Assembly (NCBI GenBank): GCA_018883185.1
Contig: VEQP01000003.1
Coordinates: forward strand, 1 to 64,000
Direction: 5' to 3'
Length of the DNA: 64,000 nt
Origin: Nevskiaceae bacterium
GTDB taxonomy: Bacteria > Pseudomonadota > Gammaproteobacteria > Steroidobacterales > Steroidobacteraceae
Each line of letters begins with the position of its first letter. Positions within the stretch are counted from its first letter, which is position 1. The notes beneath the pieces are model-generated. The model did not search any database. It saw only the letters and a list, made by a program, of their open reading frames with translations, and was not told where the DNA came from. Both the position numbers and the translations under genes were made by a program. Shown here piece by piece: positions 8,785 through 16,583 of the stretch.

Positions 8785-10281
8785 TTAGCCGCCCGGAGAC
8801 CGCGGTGCGTGACGACGATCCGTCAGTTCGGAAATACCGGCAAATTGCAGTAGCACGCCATCGGCATCGCTTTGCATTACACGCGCCCAGATCTCGGTGC
8901 CGGCGGGCCCGGGCTCGTCGGGTTCGATAACGAGACGTACTTCAGTGAATTGCGGCAAGGCAATTTCAGTGCGAATTCGCGCCCCGTATTCGTTGGCACT
9001 GATCATGAAGCCGGTGGTAGGGGGGCCGGAAGCGTGCTTGTTCTTGGCCAGCCAGAGTTGCAACGGACGCGGTGGATCGAACCGTTGCTGGATTCCGCTG
9101 CGCGTGGGCAGCAGCAGGCGCTGCGACCCGTCTAGACCGAGCAGCTCCCACGCGCACATCTCCTTCTGGAAGCCTTTGGCTTGAAAGCGCAGTTCGCGAC
9201 CCGTGATCGCCGACAAGCCGATGGCTTGGCGTGTCGCATCCGAGATCAATACCTGCCCGCCGACGCTTAGCGACTCGATTCTCGCGGCGAGATTGACGTT
9301 GCTGCCGATGACGCTGTACTCGGTGCGCAGATCAGAGCCGATGTTCCCTACGACAACCTCGCCCGTATGCAGTGCAACCCCCATATCGAGCATCGGCAGT
9401 CCGCTTGAACGATGGGTGTCGTTGACGGTCTGCAGTGCATGATGCATTTCGATCGCGCAGCGTGCCGCGCGCAGCGCATCGTCCTCGCGCGATACCGGCG
9501 CGCCGAATATCGCCATCACCGCGTCACCCATGAACTTGTCGATAGTGCCCTGGTGAGCGGTGATTACGCGAGACATTGCTGCCAAGAAACCGTTGAGCAT
9601 AAGCACGACGTCGGTCGCCGGCAGCTTGTCGCTGATGGCGGTGAAACCTCGAAGATCCGCCAGCATGATCGTGACGACACGATTTTCGCCGCCGAGTTTC
9701 AGCCCTTCGGGCGATTCGAGCAATTGGTTCACGACTTCGTCGGAGAGGTAGCGTCCGAATGTCTTGGTAATGAATCTGTTACGCGTCTCGAGGACGACCG
9801 CTTGTCTAGCGATCTGCTCGTGGCTGCGACGCAGCTCCTCACGACTTTCGGTAAGCGCCTGCATCGCCATTTGCCGCATGTTCTCGTTGCGAAACGCTTC
9901 GGAGTGATAGCGCAGACGTGCGATGAGTTCGACGGCGCTCGGGAGTTTGATCAGGTAGTCGTTGGCACCGACTCTGAACGCTTTTGCCTTGATGGCGGGA
10001 TCTTCCTTCGTAGACAGGACCACTACTGGCACGTCCCGAGTCGAGGGGCTTTGTTTGAGTTGCTGGAGCACCTCCAGCCCATCGACGCCCGGCATCATCA
10101 AATCTTGCAGGATCACGGTCGGCTTCACGGACTTCGCGGTATCGAATGCGGCGACAGGATCCTGGCAGTGATGCACCGCGATGTAGTTCTCTGTGCCCAG
10201 CAGCTCGCGAATGCGTTCGGCGATGATCAATTGGTCATCGATGAGTAAAACCACGATCGACGGTCGCCGTGAATGAGCCAT
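8785..10281 (-). CDS. Response regulator with class III adenylate/guanylate cyclase and PilZ-like tail
   Basis: 498 residues from ATG 10281; a GTG at 10338 is a weaker start. Receiver domain at 8-130 with IDDQ, phospho-acceptor Asp60 (ILQDLMMPGVDG) and Lys112; its wording (VVLSTKEDP, GANDYLIKLPS) resembles the WspR receiver. A coiled coil (about 138-168) leads to a class III cyclase domain (200-380). Metal-binding Asp209 (LADLRGF) and Asp253 (FMGDAVMAIFGAP), substrate Lys249, and transition-state Asn330/Arg334 (NVNLAAR) are present. Lys249 favours ATP. A C-terminal PilZ-like beta domain (about 400-480) has SANEYGA in place of the DxSxxG motif. Likely the output of the adjacent kinase, making cAMP when phosphorylated. 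Confidence 0.9.
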   Translation of the reverse strand: MAHSRRPSIVVLLIDDQLIIAERIRELLGTENYIAVHHCQDPVAAFDTAKSVKPTVILQDLMMPGVDGLEVLQQLKQSPSTRDVPVVVLSTKEDPAIKAKAFRVGANDYLIKLPSAVELIARLRYHSEAFRNENMRQMAMQALTESREELRRSHEQIARQAVVLETRNRFITKTFGRYLSDEVVNQLLESPEGLKLGGENRVVTIMLADLRGFTAISDKLPATDVVLMLNGFLAAMSRVITAHQGTIDKFMGDAVMAIFGAPVSREDDALRAARCAIEMHHALQTVNDTHRSSGLPMLDMGVALHTGEVVVGNIGSDLRTEYSVIGSNVNLAARIESLSVGGQVLISDATRQAIGLSAITGRELRFQAKGFQKEMCAWELLGLDGSQRLLLPTRSGIQQRFDPPRPLQLWLAKNKHASGPPTTGFMISANEYGARIRTEIALPQFTEVRLVIEPDEPGPAGTEIWARVMQSDADGVLLQFAGISELTDRRHAPRSPGG

Positions 10282-10347
10282 TACTAACGAGGTTAGGGGT
10301 TTTCGAGTCGAGGTGCTCGGTCGGCTACGGCGATTCACAGGTTTGGA

Positions 10348-10378
10348 TTGACAAGTTCATAGGTGATATAGTTAACTA
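10348..10378 (+). promoter_or_regulatory. Candidate promoter and operator upstream of the DUF4097-like gene
   Basis: A perfect TTGACA is at 10348-10353. A 10-bp perfect palindrome, TAGTTAACTA, lies at 10369-10378, overlapping where a -10 box would be. The -10 itself is ambiguous: TATAGT at 13 bp or TAACTA at 19 bp spacing. A dimeric repressor on the palindrome would block polymerase. It lies between the divergent cyclase and DUF4097-like genes. Confidence 0.4.
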
Positions 10379-10414
10379 CAACACTAATTAAGCCGAAATT
10401 CGCTGGAGGTTTCC

Positions 10415-11101
10415 ATGTCTCGTGTCGTTTCGCTGTCCGTGTGTGCGGTTATCGGTCTGCTAACCGCCACCCCCTCGATGGCGGCCAGCGAGGTCACCCG
10501 CACCCGAATCCTGAGCGCCGCTGATGTTTCCGCGCTGGTCGTCACGGCCCAGGTCGGCGATGTGCGCATCGAGCAAGGGGACAGCGACGCCATCGTTGCC
10601 AAGGTCACGCTCAAGGCGAAGCGCACGATGGGGGTGTTCAGCTCTCTGCCTGATGTGTCGATTCTCGAGATGTCGGTTACGACCCGCGGCGATCAACTGC
10701 GCCTAGGTGTGGACGCGAAGAACGTCGAGGAGCGTTGGCTGATCCGCATGCCGCGAAAACCGCTCTCAGCCATCGAGGTCAAAGCCGGCGTTGGCAGCGT
10801 CACCGTTGCCGCTGTCGCGCGACGGATCGAAGTCGACCTTGGAGTCGGTGACGCGACAGTCGATGTGCCTAGCGGAGCGATCTCCGTGCAAATCGGCACA
10901 GGCGATGCGACTGTGCGTACGACTCTTGCCAACGCCGGCGCCATCGATGGCAAAACGGGCGTCGGCCGCGTGTCGTTGTCCGGCCTCGATGGAACCATCA
11001 ACAGTCGCGCGGTGGGCGGCTCGGTGAGTGGCAAAGGTCGCGGCCAGGAACCGATCAACGCGATGGTTGGCGTCGGCGACTTATCGATCAGCTTGCAGTA
11101 G
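10415..11101 (+). CDS. Secreted DUF4097-like beta-repeat protein, copy 1
   Basis: 228 residues with a cleavable signal peptide (about 1-23, ending SMAA). The mature part is a run of short beta units carrying GVGxV/GDV turns (AQVGDVRIEQGDSDAI, AGVGSVTVAAV, LGVGDATVDV, TGVGRVSLSG, VGVGDLSISLQ), spaced about 17-20 residues apart, so a beta-solenoid is likely. This resembles DUF4097/DUF2807-type proteins, which have no known enzymatic role. A paralog of exactly the same length lies at 14624. It is followed 32 bp later by a CPBP protease gene, probably co-transcribed. Confidence 0.65.
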   Translation: MSRVVSLSVCAVIGLLTATPSMAASEVTRTRILSAADVSALVVTAQVGDVRIEQGDSDAIVAKVTLKAKRTMGVFSSLPDVSILEMSVTTRGDQLRLGVDAKNVEERWLIRMPRKPLSAIEVKAGVGSVTVAAVARRIEVDLGVGDATVDVPSGAISVQIGTGDATVRTTLANAGAIDGKTGVGRVSLSGLDGTINSRAVGGSVSGKGRGQEPINAMVGVGDLSISLQ

Positions 11102-11133
11102 CGCCGTTAACCCACGAGCCGTAGCGCGCGACC

Positions 11134-11973
11134 ATGTTGAATTCGTTGATCGCAGAATCGTTTAGCCGCTGGGCTGCCGCCTGGCGCGACCGCCCGACGA
11201 ATGGCTGGCGCATCGCGTTGGTGCTGCTCGCCTACGTCGGCGGCCTGATTCTTGTCATGGTGCTGGCCAATCTGCTGCTGATTCCGGCGTTGAAGTCGAT
11301 GCTCGGTACGGTCACCCCTTACCTGCGAGAGCTCGTGCAGCTGCTGATCCTGGGCGCCGCCTTCAGCACGGGGTTGTGGGCTGCACTGCGCAGCCAGCGT
11401 GCGCTACATGGTCCGCGCGTGCCCTCGCTCTGGGCTGCGCCCGGGGTCAACGCCCGCTATGCCGATGCCGTGATGTCGGGTGTGTTGTGGCTACTGCTGT
11501 TCCTGCTGTCCTCGGTCATCACCGGCGTTGACGAGATCCGTGAGCGCTTGCTCACTTACAGCCTCGCCCAATGGCTATTGCTCGGCGCGGTCGCGGTCGT
11601 GACCATAGGCATTCAGGCGAGCAGTGAGGAGTTGATCTTCCGCGGATATCTGTTGCCGAGTCTTGCGGCTCGCCTGTCGATCGGTGTCACCGTCTTGCTC
11701 TCCATCCTGCTGTTCACCGTCGGGCATCCGGGTTCGGGAATCTATGGCACTCTCGGCGTCGCGGCGTTTGCCGCCGTATTCGCGCTGGCGGTGCTCAAGA
11801 CCGGCACCGTGAGCTACGGGGCGGGTGCGCACGTCGCCAACAACCTGGCGATGTTCCTGCTGTACCCCACAGTCGAGAACGCCGATGCCACGCCGCTCGA
11901 TCTCGCCCTACTGAGCGGATCGCTCGTGATCTGGTTCCTTTGGGTGCAGCGACGCGAGGCGGCTCGCCACTAA
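11134..11973 (+). CDS. CPBP family intramembrane glutamic protease
   Basis: 279 residues, about eight hydrophobic segments. The family's three motifs are in order: SSEELIFRGYLLP (EExxxR), TVGHPGSG (the His motif) and AHVANNLAMF (HxxxN). In this Abi/CaaX-protease (Rce1-like) family the Glu and His residues act within the membrane. Bacterial substrates are mostly unknown; some protect against bacteriocins. It probably shares a transcript with the DUF4097-like gene upstream. Its last 66 bp overlap the 3' end of the convergent PaiB gene. Confidence 0.88.
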   Translation: MLNSLIAESFSRWAAAWRDRPTNGWRIALVLLAYVGGLILVMVLANLLLIPALKSMLGTVTPYLRELVQLLILGAAFSTGLWAALRSQRALHGPRVPSLWAAPGVNARYADAVMSGVLWLLLFLLSSVITGVDEIRERLLTYSLAQWLLLGAVAVVTIGIQASSEELIFRGYLLPSLAARLSIGVTVLLSILLFTVGHPGSGIYGTLGVAAFAAVFALAVLKTGTVSYGAGAHVANNLAMFLLYPTVENADATPLDLALLSGSLVIWFLWVQRREAARH

Positions 11974-12579
11974 GGCCGCCGCTTCCTGTGTGGCCGTCTG
12001 TTCGGCGAGCCCCCGCGCGACGCCGAGCTGATCCTGCGGCAGTCGATTTTGGCTTGCTTTGCTCTTGGCAGTAACGGAAGTCACTTCGAGGGTCAGCGCC
12101 ACCAGCCCCTTGAGCATCTTGTCGATGTAAGGCGCTGGGGCATCGGATACGGCCCACGGTTCGGCCCGTTGCGCTTCAAACGCTCTCGTCAGCCGCTCGA
12201 CGTACTGCAGTTTGAGCGCCGCGTCATGCGAGTGACTCAAGATCCCGCGTACATGCACACTCACGTAGTTGTAGGTGGGAACCACTTCGTGTGTCTGCTG
12301 CTTCGAGGGGTACAGCGAGGGTGAGACGTAAGCGGTGGCGCCGCTGAAGATCAGCAACACTTCCGGACGACTCTCGGCGAGTTTCCAACTCGGGTTGGCA
12401 AGCGAAGTGTGGGCGATGAAGGTGCCGCCGACCGCAACCTGATCGAGACAGAGGAAGGGCAGGTGGTCGGCGTGCGGGCGCCCCTCCTGAACGGCGATCA
12501 GCGTCGCTAACGGATGCTGCGCGACGAATTGGGCTATTCGCTCCGCGTCGGTTTCTTTAAAAACATCGGGTAGGTACAC
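11908..12579 (-). CDS. PaiB-type FMN-binding negative transcriptional regulator
   Basis: 223 residues starting at GTG 12579 (codes MYLPDVF, the usual PaiB N-terminus), with GGAG six bases upstream on the minus strand. Conserved PaiB stretches include GRPHADHLPF, SLANPSWK and the WxxSDAPAPYIDKMLKGLVALTLEV region. The fold is a split-barrel flavin-binding one; Bacillus PaiB represses sporulation and protease genes, but targets here are unknown. The 3' end overlaps the CPBP gene by 66 bp on the other strand. It diverges from the GNAT gene with about 49 bp between, enough for two promoters. Confidence 0.88.
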   Translation of the reverse strand: MYLPDVFKETDAERIAQFVAQHPLATLIAVQEGRPHADHLPFLCLDQVAVGGTFIAHTSLANPSWKLAESRPEVLLIFSGATAYVSPSLYPSKQQTHEVVPTYNYVSVHVRGILSHSHDAALKLQYVERLTRAFEAQRAEPWAVSDAPAPYIDKMLKGLVALTLEVTSVTAKSKASQNRLPQDQLGVARGLAEQTATQEAAALVASRLASLHPKEPDHERSAQ

Positions 12580-12628
12580 GAGGTGCTCCGAGTCGATCTA
12601 GCCTGGTCGATCATGCTACGTTTCGCGG

Positions 12629-13159
12629 ATGAATACTTCCTTGATGCAACCCACACTTCACGGTTCTCTCGTTCACCTGTCTCCCATGCGGGCAGATGAT
12701 TACGACGCGCTCTTCGCTGTCGCCAAAGATCCCTTGATCTGGGAGCAGCATCCCGCGCGGGATCGCTATAAACCCGAGGTGTTTCGTCTGCTCTTCGATA
12801 AAGGCCTTGCCTCGGGCGGCGCTTTGGTGGTTCGGGAGGCTGCGACGGGCGAGGTCATTGGTTCAACCCGTTACTATGACTATCGGCCCGAGGATCCCTC
12901 GATTGCGATCGGGTACACTTTTATCGCGCGCCGTTGTTGGGGCGGCACGTATAACCCCGAGATGAAACGCTTGTTGTTGCAGCATGCCTTCGGCTTCGTG
13001 GATCGAGTGTGGTTCCACATTGGCGTCCACAACCGCCGCTCGCGCGAGGCCATCTTGCGGGTGGGCGGACAGTTCAGCCACGAGATCTTCAGCGACCCGG
13101 CTTGGGCTGGGGCCGATCAATCGTACTACTACGTCGACAAGTCGTCCGTCGATCGTTGA
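12629..13159 (+). CDS. GNAT family N-acetyltransferase (RimJ/RimL type)
   Basis: 176 residues. The fold is visible as LVHLSPMRADDYDALF at the N-terminus, GEVIGSTRYYD in strand beta4, and the C-terminal WFHIGVHNRRSREAILRVGG, where N-x-R-S-x-x-A-x-x-x-x-G is the usual RimJ/L pattern. It would transfer acetyl from acetyl-CoA to an amine. The substrate could be a protein N-terminus, a small molecule or an antibiotic and cannot be told from sequence. It ends 4 bp before the convergent psiE-like gene. Confidence 0.85.
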   Translation: MNTSLMQPTLHGSLVHLSPMRADDYDALFAVAKDPLIWEQHPARDRYKPEVFRLLFDKGLASGGALVVREAATGEVIGSTRYYDYRPEDPSIAIGYTFIARRCWGGTYNPEMKRLLLQHAFGFVDRVWFHIGVHNRRSREAILRVGGQFSHEIFSDPAWAGADQSYYYVDKSSVDR

Positions 13160-13163
13160 TCGC

Positions 13164-13571
13164 TCAACTCTCCTGCCGCAACTTGATCTTCTCGAGACTC
13201 ATTTTGTCTTTGTAACTCATCAGCAAGGCGGCGCCCGCGAGAATCAGGATGCCGCCCGCTTCATAGAGGATGTTGACCGGGTCGATATCTTTGCTCTGCA
13301 GGATGATCATCCGACAGAGCGCGGTCATGGCGATGATGATGGGCAGCGTCACCGGAATTCGATGGCTCTTGTAAAACGCCCCGACCATGCCGAGCACCTC
13401 GGCGTAGATGAACAGCAGAAATAAATCGCTGAGGTTGACTACGCCCGACTCCAGCAGCCGCTTCACCTCGACGCCCGAGGCATAAAGGGTTGCTAGGCCG
13501 ATCACCAGCAAAATCGCGTTTTCGCTGATCTGCACCAGGCGTGAACTCAGGGTCTTGACGTCGTTCGACAT
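13164..13571 (-). CDS. psiE: PsiE family membrane protein
   Basis: 135 residues from ATG 13571, chosen because GAGGG lies seven bases upstream; a longer frame to 13613 has no such site. Four hydrophobic segments cover most of the protein. The segments LFLLFIYAEVLGMVGAFYKSH and the charged LCRMIILQSKD are characteristic of the phosphate-starvation-inducible PsiE family. Its molecular function is unknown; in E. coli it is under PhoB and cAMP-CRP control. No pho box could be identified here. The GT-like gene is upstream on the same strand with about 75 bp between. Confidence 0.82.
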   Translation of the reverse strand: MSNDVKTLSSRLVQISENAILLVIGLATLYASGVEVKRLLESGVVNLSDLFLLFIYAEVLGMVGAFYKSHRIPVTLPIIIAMTALCRMIILQSKDIDPVNILYEAGGILILAGAALLMSYKDKMSLEKIKLRQES

Positions 13572-13645
13572 GGGCGAGCCCTCAGGATTTGGCCGATCTC
13601 GGCGCTGCCCCAAGCGTAGATCAAGCGACCGACCCGCGCCACCGA

Positions 13646-14563
13646 TCAGATCAGAAGGTGCTGCAGGACCGCCTCGCGCAGTCGCTGGCTGAACGCCTTG
13701 TGATCATCTTCGTAGGCTTGGCGTGCCGCCCGTCCGGACTCGCTTCGTTGCTTCGCCGACATGAGACGTATTTCATTGATGCCGTGTTCGAGTTCGGCAG
13801 CGCTGAAAGATTCCGATCGGACGGCGAGCACCACCGCCCCCATGGCTCTGCCCTCGTTGTGGTAGTGGCAGAACGATTCGGGCGGCGCGAAGGACAACTG
13901 AATTCCGTGCCGTGCGAGCTCGGCAAAGTAGTCATCGTGCTTCGGAAAGTGATGCAGCATCAACTGTACGTTGTCGCGTTGCAGCCATTTCGGGAAGTTG
14001 AGCGGTGCCGCAGGGTCGTGCCATTGCACATGAAGAGCAGGCAAATCCGCTCTGCGACGCCACAGATCGAGCAAGGCCTGCGAGCCGCGGTTGGTGCTGC
14101 GGGCACCGAAGTGAGCGAACGTTTCGTGTCGTTCGACCTGCCGTTTGGGATCGGGCGAGCTGAAGCCGACCCACACTTGTGGCTGGCGGCTGAACGTCAA
14201 GGCGAGATCCTTCTGCGCCGCCACCGTCTTGAAGAGGACGAGATCGACGAGTTCCTCCGCACGCTGGATCGATTGGATGTCACACCACTTCGGCGTGGCG
14301 ATCAGGGCGCGGCGCTTGTACCGACGAACCTCCTTCGAGTCGAGCACGCGCTCGAGAAAGATCGCAACGTCTCCTGGCGTGTCGACGGTCGTGAGTGCGG
14401 CAGTGTGCCGGTCGGAATCGCGATACAGGCTCTCGGGTACGAACAGCACGCGACAGGTCAGGGTGCCCGGGAAGGCCTCCTGAAGCGTGGCGCGCAGCAC
14501 TTGGGCATCGACCTTGCGGGCGTTGCTCCAGCTCGGGCAGAAAATATCGACCAGACGGCTCAT
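13646..14563 (-). CDS. Glycosyltransferase-like protein (GT-B type, tentative)
   Basis: 305 residues, soluble. The N-terminus RLVDIFCPSWSNARK and the middle VWVGFSSPDPKRQVERH, then QLMLHHFPKHDDYFAELARHGIQLSFAPPESFCHYHNEGRAMGAVV, resemble the C-terminal nucleotide-sugar half of a GT-B enzyme: the ExFCHYHNEGRAMGA stretch sits where such enzymes have the E-x-F-G-x-x-x-x-E loop. The N-terminal half is short for a full GT4 enzyme, so this is a family-level guess. It diverges from the DUF4097-like gene at 14624. Confidence 0.5.
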   Translation of the reverse strand: MSRLVDIFCPSWSNARKVDAQVLRATLQEAFPGTLTCRVLFVPESLYRDSDRHTAALTTVDTPGDVAIFLERVLDSKEVRRYKRRALIATPKWCDIQSIQRAEELVDLVLFKTVAAQKDLALTFSRQPQVWVGFSSPDPKRQVERHETFAHFGARSTNRGSQALLDLWRRRADLPALHVQWHDPAAPLNFPKWLQRDNVQLMLHHFPKHDDYFAELARHGIQLSFAPPESFCHYHNEGRAMGAVVLAVRSESFSAAELEHGINEIRLMSAKQRSESGRAARQAYEDDHKAFSQRLREAVLQHLLI

Positions 14564-14582
14564 GGTAAGCGGCTGATTCTAC

Positions 14583-14588
14583 TAAAAT
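14583..14588 (+). promoter_or_regulatory. Candidate -10 box upstream of the 14.6 kb operon
   Basis: TAAAAT sits 36 bp before the ATG at 14624 in otherwise G+C-rich sequence, with GGAGAG just before the start codon. No good -35 box is seen 16-18 bp upstream, so this would need an activator or be weak. Confidence 0.3.
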
Positions 14589-14623
14589 GACACCCGTCGA
14601 CGGACCGATATACCGGAGAGACG

Positions 14624-15310
14624 ATGGCTCGAACTGCGTGGCTGGGGTGGTTGATGGTGGGTTGTATGGCAGGCCTTGCTCAGGCGGCAGAGGGGCCGGT
14701 GACCCGTCAAAAAGACTTTTCAGCGACCGGCATCACCGCCGTCTCGCTCGATGCCGGGGTTGGGAGTGTTCGCATCGAACAGGGCGACGCCGATCGCATC
14801 AAAGTAACCGCCCGGCTTGAAGCCAAGCGCATGAGCAACCCGCTCAGTGCCCTGCCCGATGTCAGCAAGCTCGATATCCGTCATTCCGTGGTCAATGGCA
14901 CGCTCGAACTGCGCGTCGATGCCAAAAATCTCAACGAGGACTGGGTGGTGACGCTCGCCCGTGTTCCGCTTAACCGCATCGACGTCGAACTTGGCGTCGG
15001 CGATGTCGAAGTGCAAAGCAGCGCCCGGCGAATCTCGGTGGAGGCGGGCGTGGGTGATGTGCGCGTTGATGCAGCGCTTGCCGAGATCAACATCGATGTC
15101 GACGTGGGTGATGCCCGGGTCGTGACATCTCAAAAAAGTGCGGGCTCCATTGACGCTAAGACTCGCGTGGGTGCAGTGACGCTCAAGGGTTCGAAGACGA
15201 GTTCCATGAGCGGCTCGGTCGGGGCCAGCGTCAGCAGTCAGGCCGAAGGCTCCAATCCCGTCATCATCAAGGTGGGCGTGGGTGACGTTCGAATAGATCT
15301 CACGCCGTGA
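14624..15310 (+). CDS. Secreted DUF4097-like beta-repeat protein, copy 2
   Basis: 228 residues, the same length as the protein encoded at 10415, with the same layout: a signal peptide (about 1-22, ending AQAA) and then repeated beta units with GVGSVRIEQGDADRI, LGVGDVEV, AGVGDVRV, VDVGDARV, TRVGAVTL and VGVGDVRI. The N-terminal mature block (GSVRIEQGD...RLEAKR...LSALPDVS) aligns closely with copy 1 (GDVRIEQGD...TLKAKR...FSSLPDVS). Function is unknown; a periplasmic or surface scaffold is plausible. It is the first gene of a coupled operon: its stop overlaps the GTG start of the PAP2 gene. Confidence 0.68.
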   Translation: MARTAWLGWLMVGCMAGLAQAAEGPVTRQKDFSATGITAVSLDAGVGSVRIEQGDADRIKVTARLEAKRMSNPLSALPDVSKLDIRHSVVNGTLELRVDAKNLNEDWVVTLARVPLNRIDVELGVGDVEVQSSARRISVEAGVGDVRVDAALAEINIDVDVGDARVVTSQKSAGSIDAKTRVGAVTLKGSKTSSMSGSVGASVSSQAEGSNPVIIKVGVGDVRIDLTP

Positions 15311-15999
15311 AATTCACGCCTCGCTTCGACCTCTGGCATGCCTACGTGCCTTTGCTTGTTTTTGGCGTGATCATCTCTTTGTTGGTGTACTTTGACGTCG
15401 ATCGACGGTTAGCAGAGCGCTTTTTCGTCGACACGCAGACCGGACACTGGCTCGGCGAAGGCACGTTCTGGGCCGACATCTTGCTCCACCGCTGGGGACG
15501 TAACTTTGCCCGTCTGCTCGGTGTGCTCGGTATCGTGGCCTTGCTGCTTAGTTTCAAGTTGCCGCGTCTGCGACCGCACCGGCGGGCGCTCGGCTATTAC
15601 GTCGCCTGCATGGCCGTGGTGCCGTTGCTGGTCGGGGGGTTGAAAGTCGCGACCAACGTCGATTGCCCGCGTGATCTACAGGGTTACGGCGGTGATCGCC
15701 CCTATGTCGAATTGTTCGATGATCGACCTGACGAATTGCCGCGAGCCGAGTGTTTCCCGGGTGCGCACTCCTCGTCGGCGTTTGCGTTGTTTTGCCTGTA
15801 TTTCTTAGGGTTGGCCTACAATCGGAGAATGGCTTGGACCGGTTTGGCGGCAGCCCTGACGGCTGGCAGTGCTTTTTCTTTTGCTCAGCAGGCTCGCGGA
15901 GCCCACTTTATCGGCGATGATCTGTGGTCTGCCGCCATCGCTTGGGCCATTTGCTACCTCTTTTACCGTTTTCTATGGCGTGGGGAGCTGCGTTCATGA
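15307..15999 (+). CDS. PAP2 family membrane phosphatase (lipid phosphatase-like)
   Basis: 230 residues from GTG 15307, overlapping the upstream TGA. Several membrane segments are present, with the three phosphatase motifs: KVATNVDCPRDLQ (the K-x6-RP type, here with CPRD), CFPGAHSSSAF (PSGH type) and ARGAHFIGDDLW (SR-x5-H-x3-D). The last two His act as nucleophile and acid-base in this family. The motif spacing and the FPGAHSS wording resemble the LpxE/lipid A 1-phosphatase and PgpB side of the family. The substrate is probably an inner-membrane phospholipid, lipid A or undecaprenyl diphosphate. The 3' end is coupled to the DUF502 gene. Confidence 0.88.
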   Translation: MKFTPRFDLWHAYVPLLVFGVIISLLVYFDVDRRLAERFFVDTQTGHWLGEGTFWADILLHRWGRNFARLLGVLGIVALLLSFKLPRLRPHRRALGYYVACMAVVPLLVGGLKVATNVDCPRDLQGYGGDRPYVELFDDRPDELPRAECFPGAHSSSAFALFCLYFLGLAYNRRMAWTGLAAALTAGSAFSFAQQARGAHFIGDDLWSAAIAWAICYLFYRFLWRGELRS

Positions 16000-16574
16000 A
16001 GCGACTCGGACGCATCCTGCTCAAGGGTTTGATCACCATCTTGCCGATCGGTTTGACGCTGTATTTCGCCTACTGGCTGGGCGTGACTGCCGAGTCGGTG
16101 CTCGCCGGAACCCTGAAATGGATGCTGCCCGTGGGCGCCTACCGCCCTGGCATGGGTCTGATCGCCGGCTTTTTGGTCATGTTTATCGTGGGTCTCGCCG
16201 TCAATGCCTACGTGGTTCGGCGGGTGCTGTTGTGGGGCGAGACCTTGGTCTTGCGCGTGCCACTGTTGAAAACCGTCTATGCAGCGCTGCGCGATCTGAC
16301 AGCCCTGATGAAGCTGGGCGAGACGCCCGGAGAGCTGCAGCGAGTCGTGATGGTGCAGTGGGGACCGGGGCGCGCGATCGGCTTCGTTACCCAGGAGAAC
16401 GCCACCGTGCCCGGACTTGGCACCGATGAGGCCTTGGTCGCCGTCTACTTGCCGATGAGTTACCAGATTGGCGGTTACACTCTGTACCTGCCACGTGACC
16501 GGCTACAGCCGACCGATCTGACGGTCGAGGCGGCCATGCGCATCGTGTTGACCGGCGGGCTGCAGACACAGTGA
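15996..16574 (+). CDS. DUF502 family membrane protein
   Basis: 192 residues from ATG 15996, which overlaps the PAP2 stop as ATGA. Two membrane helices lie near the N-terminus (LKGLITILPIGLTLYFAYWLG and LIAGFLVMFIVGLAVN), followed by a soluble domain with RVPLLKTVYAALRDLTALM and YLPMSYQIGGYTLYLPRD, all typical of DUF502. Plant relatives (LCV/COV1-like) affect membrane trafficking; bacterial function is unknown. Its place between a lipid phosphatase gene and beta-oxidation genes hints at lipid metabolism, which is inference only. Confidence 0.88.
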   Translation: MKRLGRILLKGLITILPIGLTLYFAYWLGVTAESVLAGTLKWMLPVGAYRPGMGLIAGFLVMFIVGLAVNAYVVRRVLLWGETLVLRVPLLKTVYAALRDLTALMKLGETPGELQRVVMVQWGPGRAIGFVTQENATVPGLGTDEALVAVYLPMSYQIGGYTLYLPRDRLQPTDLTVEAAMRIVLTGGLQTQ

Positions 16575-16583
16575 GGTGAAGTG

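Noticed and set aside
9412-10248. 278-codon plus-strand frame opposite the cyclase regulator
   Set aside because: The cyclase and receiver motifs on the minus strand are decisive; this frame is rich in His, Arg and Asp without any domain.
13589-14590. 333-codon plus-strand frame opposite the glycosyltransferase-like gene
   Set aside because: It overlaps the whole minus gene and the promoter region and shows no domain.
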